A DNA stretch of 64,000 nucleotides from Cryptomeria japonica (Eukaryota > Streptophyta > Pinopsida > Cupressales > Cupressaceae): positions 399,931,889 through 399,995,888 of the forward strand of contig NC_081408.1 in the NCBI RefSeq assembly GCF_030272615.1, given 5' to 3'. Shown piece by piece: positions 47,618 to 58,276 of the stretch. The notes beneath the pieces were generated by a model. That model had not been told where the DNA came from. It worked only from the letters and a program-made list of their open reading frames with translations, and searched no databases. Numbering within the stretch: the first letter of the stretch is position 1; each line of letters opens with the position of its first letter. The translations under genes and the position numbers were made by a program.

Positions 47618-47987
47618 ACACTTGAAGCATGGCATCAGACCAGTAGAATTAATAGAGAAATCTTTTTCCGGCTTTGATGAAGGAGAGCTACTTCTCATGG
47701 GGAGTAGATTGAATAAATTTGGTTATAAGTTCTATGAACTGATTGTATTTGGTTTTGTATTGCTTTGGCATTTGATGTCAAAGGGGAGGAGATATCTATG
47801 GAAAAACACATTATCTTTTGGGGAGAGATTATTCATTGGGGAGAGATTGTTACTCTCTATATCTATATTTTGATTTCTGGTTAATGATCTCTTTGGGATA
47901 TTGTTGGTTTATGGTTTTTGGCATTTATGCTTTGGCACTTAGATGGTTTTTCCATCTTGTGTTGCCATCAATGCCAAAGGGGGAGAT
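47618..47987 (+). other. Copia 2 3' untranslated region with doubled purine tract
   Basis: Purine tracts follow TTTGATGTCAAAGGGGAGGA near 47772 and CATCAATGCCAAAGGGGGAG near 47967; the second abuts the LTR at 47988. A 20-bp near-duplicate, GGGGAGAGATTATTC / GGGGAGAGATTGTTA, lies at 47819-47855. Confidence 0.7.
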
Positions 47988-49056
47988 TGTTGGTATTATG
48001 GATGTCTTGTATTGGTTTTGTCATTTATGTCAACACTTGTCAACACTTATCAACAATGAAGATCTTTGGTTATGTTCACCAACATGTTTAGTGACATATG
48101 CATAGTCACCGGTATCTGGTTCACCGACAGGTTATATTGTTCACCGGCACTGACGATGATCTGTTATCATCTGGAGATTACTTGGTTATGTCGAAGACAT
48201 TTTTTGGTCACTTGGTTTTGGCGATTTGGTTATTGGTCTAATCAAGTTTGTATATTTGTTGTTACAGGCAGATAGGTGTAGGTTATGGACCGACAAATGT
48301 TATCTATTCCAGATCAGTACGACACGTTATGGAGATGTTTTATTGATTGGTTATTGTTGTAAATGCATTAATCTGACATAATGCATCACATATTGATTCA
48401 TTTGTAATTGATTTAATTGTAATATTCTCAGTGAGCTGACCTACACATTTGGTCTTAGGTTTTGGTATATATGTAAGACCTCATTTGTGAGATTATGCAA
48501 GAAGGTGTGCTAGAGGATTGTAATATGGTATATGTGAATATAAGCAGATCTATACATGTAGATATCATTTGAAGATTCAAGGAAGGTATGAAGAAGACAA
48601 TCAGAGCTTAATCGGTACTGAATCCAGCATATGAAGATGTTATTTTGAACAGTACATTATCATTGGATTTAACCATCCAATTGTAGTTAGTGTGACTCCC
48701 ATTTTGTGATTGAGCAGTGAGCTCTAGGCAGTTGGCCTTTCTGCATGTGCATACCCCATTTGTACACACTTACTATCTGCAGTAGTATCATCTAATTGTA
48801 GGTAAGGCTTCCCACCATGGTTTTTCCCCTTACCGGGTTTCCATGTACAAATATTTGTTTTATGTGTTGTGGATGTTATTTGTCTTTTGTTTCATGCATT
48901 AAACTTTACCAGTGCTATTATTAACTATTAAACTGTCTACCAACATTAAGTTTGGTTCACCGATATTATGCACTAAGTTTGGTTAAGTTATAATTGGGTT
49001 GAAATTAATAGACAACTGATTCACCCCCCCCTCTCAGTTGCCTCCGGGTCCTAACA
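47988..49056 (+). mobile_element. 3' LTR of Copia 2 (1069 bp)
   Basis: It starts TGTTGGTATTATGG and ends CCTAACA. A TATA-like TATATATG lies near 48465. The terminal hairpin is at 49013-49040. Confidence 0.85.
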
Positions 49057-49159
49057 AGCATCAAGTTTGATTAAGTTGTATTTGGGTTGAAACTATTAGA
49101 CAACTGATTCACACCCCCCCCCCTCTCAGTTTCCTCTTAGTTGCCTCTGGGTCTTAACA
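49057..49159 (+). repeat. duplicated LTR tail beside Copia 2
   Basis: The last ~100 bp of the LTR (from CATCAAGTTTG through the C-rich tract to CTTAACA) occur a second time directly after the LTR end, diverged by roughly 10-15%. It is either a tandem slip or the remnant of a second LTR. Confidence 0.75.
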
Positions 49160-50472
49160 ACCCTGGTCCTAGTCAGTTTGGCTCAGTTTTTAGCATCAAG
49201 TACATATCCAAATTCCTCTCCCTTCTCTTCTATTAGTATATCAGTTTTAGATCTACAAGTGTATGCAATTTCAGTTCATATATGCTTCATTGTTTATCTC
49301 ATAGTCTAGTTGATCAATATTTAACATATTATCTTTATTTACAACAAGAGGAATAGAAACCCTAAGAGATAATCCCTGGCTCTCTCTTTCTCACAAGAAG
49401 TAGCCAAAGTGAGCTATCTCCCTAGGCTCTTTTGTATTCCCAATGTGTAGGCAAAATTGGGATTAGGTCCTAGTCACTCGGTCTCGCTTTTTCCCCTCCA
49501 CAGGAAGAATTGGGTCAAAATGGGTAAATTAGGTCAAAATGAGTCAAAGGTCATGAAATGGGATCGAAATGAAGCCTAGAGATAGGAAATGGGTCAAAAT
49601 GATGTCATGAGATTGAAATTGAGACAAAATGATGTCATTTGGATAGGTTTTTGGGAGAAAATGATATCACAAAATTGAAATGGGTGTAAATTGATATCAC
49701 TACCTTAGGTTTTGAGACAAATTGATCTCATAGGATCGAAATTGGGATAAAATGACATGAATGGGATAGATTTTGGGACAAATTGACATCATAAAATTGA
49801 AATGGGGACAAAATGATATCAATCAGATAGGAAATGGGAGTGAAGAATGAGATAAGATCAACAAATAGTAAAGACTACATGCACTATTATAAAACATGTT
49901 AAAAATATGAGTTATAGGGGTTGACTATTTTTTAGTGTCCACAATTGTATTTAGGTGGAGCTAATGGGTACCCTTATTTTAGATATTAAGATATGCCTCT
50001 AGTTGCAAAATCAAGTTGTCACACATGTAAAATTTTGGTAGAGACACAATGTATTGTTTGAAGCTACACATGAAATGTAAGTTAAATAACTGAACACTGA
50101 CCTCACCTTCATGACGTAGCATGGAGGATGGTCATTCCTATTGTGAGGCATGATCTAAAGCCTACGTGGAAAAATATTCACTGATTTAAATTTGCATCTA
50201 TTACATCCAATATTGTATATGTTACAACATAAGATTGGGTTAGTGTATTGTAGGTCACAAGTTATCATGACCAAAGTGGACAATTGATTTGGACTACCAA
50301 GCGGTATGATTGATATGACTTATGTGTTGGGGGGAACTCAACTTGATATGTGAATAGGATTGTTCTTTTATTCAAATGTCAAAATAGAATGTTTAAACAT
50401 GTCTTATTGTAGCTTGTAAATAATGTGCTTTACAACCTTGAAAGATTAAATGAATCACTATGTGTTGGACAT
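49160..50472. other. non-coding DNA between Copia 2 and Copia 3
   Basis: No gene is seen. It begins with CCCTGGTCC (49161-49169), repeated from the left side of Copia 2, and contains a striking alternating tandem repeat (next entry). It may be the leader of an older Gypsy element. Confidence 0.45.
49505..49840 (+). repeat. alternating two-type minisatellite (~62-bp dimers)
   Basis: About ten units of 29-33 bp, each starting GGGACAAAATGATATCA or close. Units alternate: type A ends GATTGAAAT, type B ends GGATAGGTTTT or GATAGGAAAT. From 49591 on, A and B alternate four times, giving a ~62-bp higher-order repeat. Confidence 0.7.
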
Positions 50473-51791
50473 TGTTGCTGCTAGGATATGTTGATGTCAT
50501 TGATGTCAACATATTCTTGCTCCGGTGATTGCAAATTGGTTTATTGGGATCATGGTTTATTGTATGGAGAATCTCTAGTATCATTATATTATTTTGTATT
50601 TTTCTTGGTGACCTGGAAAGCCTAATTGATCATATCAGATGATCCAGTTTTGCAGTGTGTTTATCTAATCAGTGCTTTGTAGAGTTCAATATTTCCTCTG
50701 GTATATTCCAGTGTGATCAGATCTTGAGTTGGCTCTTTGGGAGATTGTTTTGGATGGTCAAATTATGTATCTTCATTTCATATGGTTCGTTATTTGGTGC
50801 TTTGCAAGTTATCTTTTCTTCTAACAGTTGCTACCATTTGTGTATTCTTGAGGTTCAGATGATTGATGAATATTTGATAAGTGGTGTTGGTGTAGTTGTT
50901 GCTAATGATTCTAACATGCTTGCTACTATTTCCTAATTATGTCTTATTTATTTAGGTGATTTTTATTGTTCGTTGTTTGTTTTCTTGGTGATCTTGCCAA
51001 ATCGGTGATGTTCTTCGTGTTATGCGGTTTTCCTGATGGTGTAGCATGTTGCGGTTGATCTTGGCATGATTTCTAGTGGTGGTGAGCATTTGGATATTTG
51101 GTTTAGGACCATGTTATGTCATGTATATCATTATATTGGTCTGATTGTCGATCTTTGTATCATGTGATGTAATTTTGTAATTGTGAGTTGAGGGCTTAGC
51201 CAACCTTGTTGTCAAGGTTGATGATTTCTATAAATAGGTGATATTGTTATGTAATTTAAGTATCATGTTTGTGTTTGAATTATCAGAGAGTGGTGTATGT
51301 GCAAACAAGTGATTCATCCTTCGACATTGTGATTGAGCAGAGATTGGTGTTGCAGAGAAGACATTGTGCTTAATTAGAACTGTCATCAAGCATTTGGAGA
51401 TGTTATTCTTTCAGTTCATTCCTTCAGCATTGTAGTCTCAATCTTGTTGTAAGTCAGTGAGACTTCCCTGAGGACTGTAGCCTTTTGGGTTATTATCTTT
51501 TGAGCAGTGAGCTCTAGGCATTGTGCCTGAATGCATGTGTAATCCCCATTGTAATATTTTCACATAATAATGCAGAGTATCATCTTATTGTGGGTAAGTT
51601 CCCACTATGGTTTTTCCCTTAACTGGGTTTTCCATGTCAAAATATTGGTGTTGTGTGTTGTGTTATCAATTTTCTTATCTTTGTCATTGCTGCAATTTAT
51701 CAGATCTATTTTATGGTTAAGTTTGTAGATCTAGTGAAAACTAATTCAATGCCCCCCCCCTCTCAGTTTTCCTTCATTGTTGTTGCCAACA
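50473..51791 (+). mobile_element. 5' LTR of Copia 3 (1319 bp)
   Basis: It starts TGTTGCTGCTAGG and ends TTGCCAACA. A TATAAATA box lies at 51229-51236, and 8 bp before it is a perfect hairpin with 8-bp arms (51201-51208 and 51213-51220). The terminal C-rich hairpin arms are 51736-51742 and 51765-51771. Confidence 0.85.
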
Positions 51792-51793
51792 AT

Positions 51794-51805
51794 TGGTATT
51801 AGAGC
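51794..51805 (+). other. primer binding site of Copia 3
   Basis: TGGTATTAGAGC two bases after the LTR; initiator tRNA-Met type with one C-to-T change. Confidence 0.8.
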
Positions 51806-51847
51806 TAGACCCTCTAGAAGAAGCTTAACCACTTGAGGAGATCTGGG

Positions 51848-52869
51848 ATGGTAACTGGAAGTGGAAGTGTTATCTTTAAGAAGGAGAGTCTGAGATTGAT
51901 GGTAGTAACTATGCTATATGGAAGAATCGGATGGAGGTACACTTGAGATGTCTTGGAGAAGATTATTGGAAGATTACAAAGAATGCCTATTATGTTCCTC
52001 CAAATGGACCAGTTACTGCTGATGAGATCAAGGAGGTTGAAAATAACATTAAAGCAAAGGAAGCATTGCTGAGTGCCCTGACTGATTTAGAGATGAAAAA
52101 TGTAATGGGACTTCAGACCGCACATGAGATCAAGGAAAATCTTGAAACCCTATATGAAGGAGATAAACAAGTGAAATTTGCTAATTTGCAGAGCTTGAAA
52201 GGAAAATATGAGATGTTGAGAATGAGAGAAGATGAGAACAAAAACACTTTTATGGCTAAAGTAAATTATCTTGTCCTAGGTATCAGATGTGTTGGTGGAA
52301 CCCTTGAAAAAGATGAAATTGTTGCTAAGGTGTTGAGATCTTTGTCTCTTGCTTACAAACATAAGGTAGCTACTATTGATGAGATCCGGAGTGTGACTAC
52401 TATGACAAGAGATATACTGGTTGGAAAGATTGCTACATTTGAGCTGAGTGAGTTTGGTGAATCACATACAAAATATGAGACAATATTTAGAGTATCTGTA
52501 CCCAGAAAACAGAAATATGATCCTGAAGAATGCAGGATATCCAGATATGAAAGAGAGAGAAGAGAGATGGAAGAGCAAGAAAGTGAATTGGAAGAGCTTG
52601 AAGCATTGATTGCCCAAATATTTCCTAAGGGAGCTGGTAAGTATGATAGAAAATTGCCTTTGAAATGTTTCTCTTGTAGTAAGGTAGGACATTTTGCTTC
52701 TAGATGCCCAAAGAGAATGGCTAAGTATGATAGGCATGATAAATTTGATAAGCATGATAGAAATGATAGATATGAGAAGCACGAGAAGTATGATAAGCCT
52801 TACAAGTCTAACCAGAAACTTATAAGCATCAAAAGAGCTATTACTATGTTTTTGATGAAGGTGTTATAG
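51848..52869 (+). pseudogene. gag: Copia 3 gag
   Basis: ATG at 51848; one frameshift before 51931, then 312 open codons. Blocks: MEVHLRCLGEDYWKITKNAY, NLETLYEGDKQVKFANLQSL, VLGIRCVGGTLEKDEIVAKV, and a complete zinc knuckle CFSCSKVGHFASRC near 52668. After the knuckle comes a charged repeat, KYDRHDKFDKHDRNDRYEKH and similar, built from 9-15-nt DNA repeats (52719-52803) and not seen in Copia 1 or 2. A frameshift near 52830 ends the frame. Confidence 0.85.
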
Positions 52870-53641
52870 ATGAAAAATTAGAAGGAGATGAAGTTGTGTT
52901 TACTTCTATCAAAGAAGATGGATCGATACCTATTGATTCCACAAGTTGCACTATTGAGGAGAAAGCTTTAGGTACTAAAGTTGAAGAGAAAGATCAATGG
53001 GTAATTGACAACGGTTGTTCACATCATATGACTTGTGATAAAAGAGAATTTGTGGGTATAGAAAGGTATGGTGGTGGAATAGTAAGATTCAGAGATAACA
53101 AAGCTTGTGTGATCCATGGTAGAGGTTGTATTTCCTTTGATGGTAAGAATAATAGTGATGATGTCTTGTATGTTGAAGGTTTGAAGCATAATCTTTTGAG
53201 TGTTGGATAGATGGTTGATAAAGGTTATTATTTAAAATTCAAGAATGGTAAATGAAAAATCCTAAATGCCTCCAGTATAGAGATTGCATCTGGAACTAAG
53301 ACTGAAGGTAATATCTTTCATTTGAATGCTGGTGAGAAAATTTGTTTGATTGCTCAGATTGACAAAAGTTGGTTATGGCATAGGAGAATGTGTCACATTA
53401 ATTTTGATTCAATGATTTAGACCAGTTCTACACAAGCTGTTAGAGATTTACCTAAGATTGTTAAGCCTACTAATCTAATATGTAAAGAATGTCAAATGGG
53501 TAAGCAAACAAGAATTTCTTTCAAGAGAAAACAATATACATCTGATGTTGCTAGATCTTGTGCATACTGACCTATGTGGACCTACAAATGTTAGGAGTGT
53601 GCAGGGAGACAAATATTTATGTTGCTAATTGATGATTATTC
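52870..53641 (+). pseudogene. pol: Copia 3 protease and N-terminal integrase (interrupted)
   Basis: The protease active site reads VIDNGCSHHMTCD near 53003, with Asn replacing the Ser of the usual DSG. The frame stops at 53208-53210 (TAG) just after LLSVG, the same codon position as the stop in Copia 2. Integrase zinc-binding blocks follow (WLWHRRMCHINFDSM near 53373, CKECQMGKQ near 53482), then a frameshift and HTDLCGP-like sequence near 53563. It ends in LIDDYS at the Gypsy junction. Confidence 0.8.
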
Positions 53642-54778
53642 TGTAATACCGTAAAAATGGTCATCTAAACCATGGGTCCCTAATCTCGACAACATCACCA
53701 AGGTCCTAACCAAAGGCAATTAAATCAATCTTGAGCACATTAATTAATTATTTAATCATCAAATGTCACATGACAAATCAATTACTCAATATTAATTAAA
53801 TATTTATTTAATTAATTAAATCATTCCAAGAATATCATTTTGATCAATTATCCTATTTAATTTATTAAATATCCTAGCATATTTAATCAATTAATAATTT
53901 GCCATTAATCATTAAAAAGGAATTTATTTATCACAAAAGAGGAATTAATCATAAAGGAAGAGTTAAATTGAAAATAAAATAAAAGAATTGAATTGAAAGA
54001 GAAATCAAACTTGAGATATTCTTCTAAATTGAGATTAGCTTGAAATTAGAAAAGCAAATAAAAAGAATTTAATTATTCTCAAAAATTGGAACTCAAAGCT
54101 TTTGAGAAAAAAAGTTCAGTTGCATTGAAAAGACTCTTTTCTTGAATAAATCAAAGAATTATCTATTTTTATCACAAATGCATGGAATTAATTAAATCTT
54201 ATTTCCAATGCAAACTTGAACTTCTTATTTAAATGCATTTCAATTAAACTATAATTGGAATCTATCTCAAGGTTAACTAAGTCTGATTTCTCAATTATTT
54301 CAATTAATCCTAAATTGTGCTTTTCTTGATCTCTCTTGTGATTCTCTATAAATTCAGCCTTTAGCTCTCATTCAAAACACCCTGGAGATTTATTATTATA
54401 CACTTTTTTCTCTGGAGTCATTGAATATATTGTGCTTGCGTTTTAAAATTATTGCATCTTAGTTTAGTTTTTTTGCATATTTATTTTACTCATGATTGCT
54501 TGAATCATTATTGCTTGAATCTTTCATCCATCTTGCATCCATTTAGCTTAATATCATGATCATATAGATTAATTCCTTCATCTTGGTGTAGTCTAGTCAC
54601 GGGTATTGCTTATAAAAATCTAAGAGCAATCTTATACTCGCATATTTTAGAAGGCAATTAGTTGATTTAATATGGTTTTTATTATTCATGCTTATATCTG
54701 TCTAACCATACATGTAATGACTTAATTGAAGTGTTGTGCTTGCAGTTATCAGACTTATTCCACTTTTTCACACACACA
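53642..54778 (+). mobile_element. 5' LTR of the Gypsy element (1137 bp)
   Basis: It starts TGTAATACCGTAAAAATGG and ends CACACACA, with a TATAAAT box at 54347-54353. It is inserted in the integrase frame of Copia 3. Confidence 0.85.
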
Positions 54779-54782
54779 TTTC

Positions 54783-54800
54783 TGGCACCCACCGTGGGGC
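54783..54800 (+). other. primer binding site of Gypsy element (non-Met type)
   Basis: TGGCACCCACCGTGGGGC lies four bases after the LTR. TGG plus a GC-rich word of this form is typical of Tat/Athila-like Gypsy elements primed by elongator tRNAs; the exact tRNA was not determined. Confidence 0.7.
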
Positions 54801-55935
54801 AGAAGACTACATTTTTTGACCTCCACGACTAACATTTTTTATTTTTATTTTTTTTTTTCAGATTTTTTACTTTTTTGGATTTTTTCATTCGTACAATCTC
54901 TACGTAATATTGTACGACATTTCCTATATACCATAATGACAAATCATAGGTGTCGTACGATCTGGTACAATTTATCGTATGACCCAGTAAGAATTATCGT
55001 ACGATTCTGTACTTTCTTGGTTAAAAAGAAAATTTCATTCTTTCGGTTTTCTGTCCAATTTGATTATACTAATGACTGATCTTGGCTTGTTATCTATTTA
55101 TCTGAAGAATTTTCATAGCCTAATTAGTTTCTTGTAGAACGCTTGTCGAAGAATATTCTTGTCGCACAAAGACAATATGACTATTGATTCATTGTCTTTG
55201 CAGGTTTTCTGAGGAGATTCGAGCAAACATTGTGTATTCATTAAATTAATTTTTTTCTAGGCACCTAACTTGCTATCTGGTTAAAGAACAAATGTATCTT
55301 TCATGTTTTAAGAAAATTCTGAGAGGTAGGAGAGTATGCTCATCTGTATAGACAATAAAAAATCCAGACCCTTGAGGCATTTTCTTTAGGTTTGAGATTT
55401 GTATATCTTTAGCGGGCCTGCCCTCCCGAGGAGCTAATAACTCTATAGCCATTAGGCCGGTAAGAGGGGAATAACCCAAGTGGGAACGGCTAAATGCCAA
55501 GTACTCCAACCCACTATAAAATAAACGTGATTTGATGAAAATCAAGTCAACGACAGTGCTCGGGAATAACTCTCCTTTATACCCTCAGGTATATTAAACC
55601 TTGGTTTTCAAGGCTGGGAGACCTCTTAATTGAGTTTATACCTTGACGTGCCAAACAGATCCCTTACTAGTTCCAATTTAAGTTAGAAGCTACCCAGTTC
55701 ACCTCCGAAAGGGGGATAATCTTTGTGCAAGAGAGATAGTAACTCTCCCAAGATAATTGTCATTTTGTGCCCCCATTAGTGTTTGGAGTCGGCTAATACA
55801 GCATTGAGAATCCATTGCGTGAGACTTAGTGGTTGTATTCTAATTAGCTATTGGGTGTGTACCTGAGTCTACAAGCAAAGGTTTTCTTCTCTCACCAAAT
55901 TCCATGATTTGCATGCTGTGATTGGAGTTATTATT
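54801..55935 (+). other. Gypsy leader, first part, with CGTACG motifs
   Basis: Non-coding. Near 54888-55005 it holds five words of the TCGTACGAT type. The block 55400-55900 is unusually GC-balanced and unlike the AT-rich surroundings. A minus-strand open frame at 55273-55545 has no domain and is disregarded. Confidence 0.5.
55931..55935 (+). other. target site duplication (left), TTATT
   Basis: TTATT immediately before the LTR at 55936, repeated exactly at 62513-62517. Confidence 0.85.
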
Positions 55936-56745
55936 TGTTGGCATATGGACACTCCAATGAGACATTGTGTGTGATTGAAGGTTTTGTCATTGATGGGAAC
56001 CTTGCAATCCTATGGCATCAACAAGACATCATACCAGCAAAGCATTATTCAAGCAAGATAGTACACAGGCATCAACAAGATCACTCTACACCAGCATCGA
56101 CACCGGCACAAAAGAAAAGATGTATACCAGCACAGAGGCTGACAGGATTTTTGATATGTAATATTTTGATTATTATTTTAAGCCGACTTGGCAAATTGTA
56201 AAATGACTCTTGTATATAAAAGAGATCATTGTAGACATTTGTGAGTGTAAGGAAGCGAACAAAAAGAAAATTATTAGGCAGACCTAATGTGCGAATTATA
56301 GGTCAAGGGTATATGTAAAGAATAGAGTTAGAACCGGTACTGAATCTGGCATTGGAGATGCTATTGTAAAGTAGTACAGATCATTGGATTAGTACAATCC
56401 TCATTGTAAGTCAGTGTGACTTCTCATTGAGCAGTGAGCTCTAGGCAATTGGCCTTCCTACATGTGCAGGCCCCTATTGTAAGTAATATTCTCTTATTGG
56501 CCAGTAAGTGAATATTGTGGGTCACAAATCCCACCGAGGTTTTTCCCACACCGGGTTTCCTCATTAAAACATCTTGTGTTATGGTGTTCTTTTCATGTGG
56601 ATGTTTTTGTTTTTGTTTATTACATTAATTCTTGCATACCGGTATACTGCTACTTTATGTTCTGCATGTTTTAACTTAAGAAAATTTGAATACCAGTCAA
56701 ATACTGATTCACCCCCCCCTCTCAGTATCTATGGGAACCCTAACA
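55936..56745 (+). mobile_element. 5' LTR of the non-autonomous element (810 bp)
   Basis: It starts TGTTGGCATATGGACACTCC and ends CCCTAACA. TATATAAA box at 56213-56220. Terminal C-rich hairpin with 7-bp arms at 56701-56707 and 56722-56728. Confidence 0.9.
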
Positions 56746-56747
56746 AT

Positions 56748-56760
56748 TGGTATCAAAGCC
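56748..56760 (+). other. primer binding site of the non-autonomous element
   Basis: TGGTATCAAAGCC two bases after the LTR; initiator tRNA-Met type with one G-to-A change. Confidence 0.8.
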
Positions 56761-56816
56761 TGGTCCTCTATTTTTAGAAGCCTAACAGCTTGAGGAAGAT
56801 CTTGACACTGGTAAAG

Positions 56817-57974
56817 ATGGAAAATCTGATGAAGCAACTTGAAGGAGCTCTTACTGACTATGATGCAGAGAAGTTGAAAAATATCAAATTAGAAGATGAT
56901 TTAAGAGCAGCTCAGGATATCATTCAGGCACTTCAAGAAAATCTTACTATTACAAGAAATAAGAGAAGAGAACTTTGTGAAAAATTGCAAAATGAGAATG
57001 ATGAAAAGGAATCACTTAATGATATGATAAGCAAGTTGAAACAAGAGATCATGACAAAAAAAAATGAAATGCAGGATATGACTATGAGATTTTGCAAAGA
57101 GATTGAGGACAGAAAGAAGAATGAAGAAGAATTGACCAGAAGACTAAGTGATGCAGCAAATGAGAACACAAGACCTAGCTTTGAAAATGACATGTTGAAG
57201 ACAGATCTGATGCATACTCAGAATGACTCAAATGAACTAATGAGACAAAAAGAAATCTTGGAAAGGGAATTGGAAACTGCAAATCAACATAAAGAAAAAT
57301 TCAAGAAAAGCTCAGAAGAACTTGGTACCTTATTGAAGAATCAAAAACCCAAAGGTGACACTTCTGGAACTGGATTTGAAGTTGGAGAAAGCTCCAGTAC
57401 TGCAAATACTCAGGATCACAGCAAACTGGTAAGACCACCTAATACTTATAAATTCAGTGGAAAATGCTTTAACTGTAATAAATATGGTCATAGGGCAAAT
57501 GAATGTAGATCTAGGAATTATCAGAATATCAATCCACCCATCGGTCAATGCTCCAAATGCAACAAAGTTAGTCATAACTCTGAAAACTACAGAATGAATG
57601 TGAGATGTTATGTTTGTGGAAGATTTGGACATCTATCTAATCAATGCAGAACACAAACCGGCATAGGTTATGGGAAAGCTATTCAGAAAAATAATGTAAC
57701 TTGTTATGCATGTAACAAGATTGGGCATATTGCTAAATTTTGTAGAAGTAAAAGCACACCGATAGACAACAAAAGTGCTAGCTTGAAAGGTAAAGAAAAA
57801 GTTGAAGAGGTTAAGCAATAGTTCTCAAAGCAATGGATTAGAAAAGCTGATCTAAATATTGGGAATACTCCTCCACCGGTAGAACCAACAAATGCTCCAC
57901 CGACAGGACAGAGTGATGCCTCACCACTAGGACAGAGCAGTGCTCCACCGGCAGGAAGCTCTTCATCTAATTGA
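56817..57974 (+). pseudogene. ORF1: coiled-coil protein with four zinc knuckles
   Basis: ATG at 56817 (an earlier in-frame TTG at 56790 is less likely). Residues ~20-185 form a long Lys/Glu coiled coil. Four CCHC-type knuckles follow at residues 217 (CFNCNKYGHRANEC), 245 (CSKCNKVSHNSENY, last Cys lost), 264 (CYVCGRFGHLSNQC) and 296 (CYACNKIGHIAKFC). A TAG at 57819-57821 interrupts the frame. It continues with QWIRKADLN and a Pro/Gly-rich tail to TGA at 57972-57974. The knuckles and place after the primer site suggest a Gag-like RNA-binding role. However, the Copia capsid core of the neighbouring elements is absent and a coiled coil stands in its place. Confidence 0.75.
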
Positions 57975-58130
57975 AGAAAATTGTCTTGAGGGTTTGGCAA
58001 TCTAATGACACATGTGCTATTATTCCCTCGGTTAGAGAAAAGAAGTTGAAAATCACTTATTACCGACAAATAAAGTTAAGTGAATACTTAACCGACATGC
58101 AATTAATGTGGTAGATAGCGAAAAAGACTT

Positions 58131-58138
58131 TATAAAAT
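58131..58138 (+). promoter_or_regulatory. internal TATA-like box upstream of ORF2
   Basis: TATAAAAT stands 146 bp before the ORF2 ATG, inside the element and far from the LTR promoter. The spacing would give a ~115-nt leader. It hints that ORF2 arrived with its own promoter. Confidence 0.4.
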
Positions 58139-58276
58139 AAGGTTTTGGCTCCATTTCATTTCACTATGATTTCAAACTTTCAGAGAGCACGAAGATTTCC
58201 GAGCTAAGGCATTTTGAGCAAGAAGCAAGCACACTCCAAGCAATCATCCATCCAAGATAGAAAAAGGTATTTTATC

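Larger units (their letters stand above)
43097..49056 (+). mobile_element. Copia element 2 (5'-truncated LTR, decayed)
   Basis: It has the same layout and family as Copia 1: partial 5' LTR 43097-43465, tRNA-Met-type primer site, gag-protease-integrase-RT-RNase H (43523-47617), two purine tracts and a 1069-bp 3' LTR. It is better preserved than Copia 1, with long stretches still open. The 5' LTR keeps only its last 369 bp, so the left end was deleted after insertion. Confidence 0.9.
50473..53641 (+). mobile_element. Copia element 3, 5' half, cut by a Gypsy insertion
   Basis: 5' LTR, primer site, gag, protease and the start of integrase are present. The integrase frame stops inside LLIDDYS, where a Gypsy LTR starts at 53642. 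The remaining integrase, reverse transcriptase and 3' LTR should lie beyond the right edge of the window, after the Gypsy element. Confidence 0.9.

Noticed and set aside
55273-55545. Minus-strand 90-codon ORF in the Gypsy leader
   Set aside because: It has no domain, lies antisense in a conserved-looking non-coding leader, and has no promoter or homologous neighbour.
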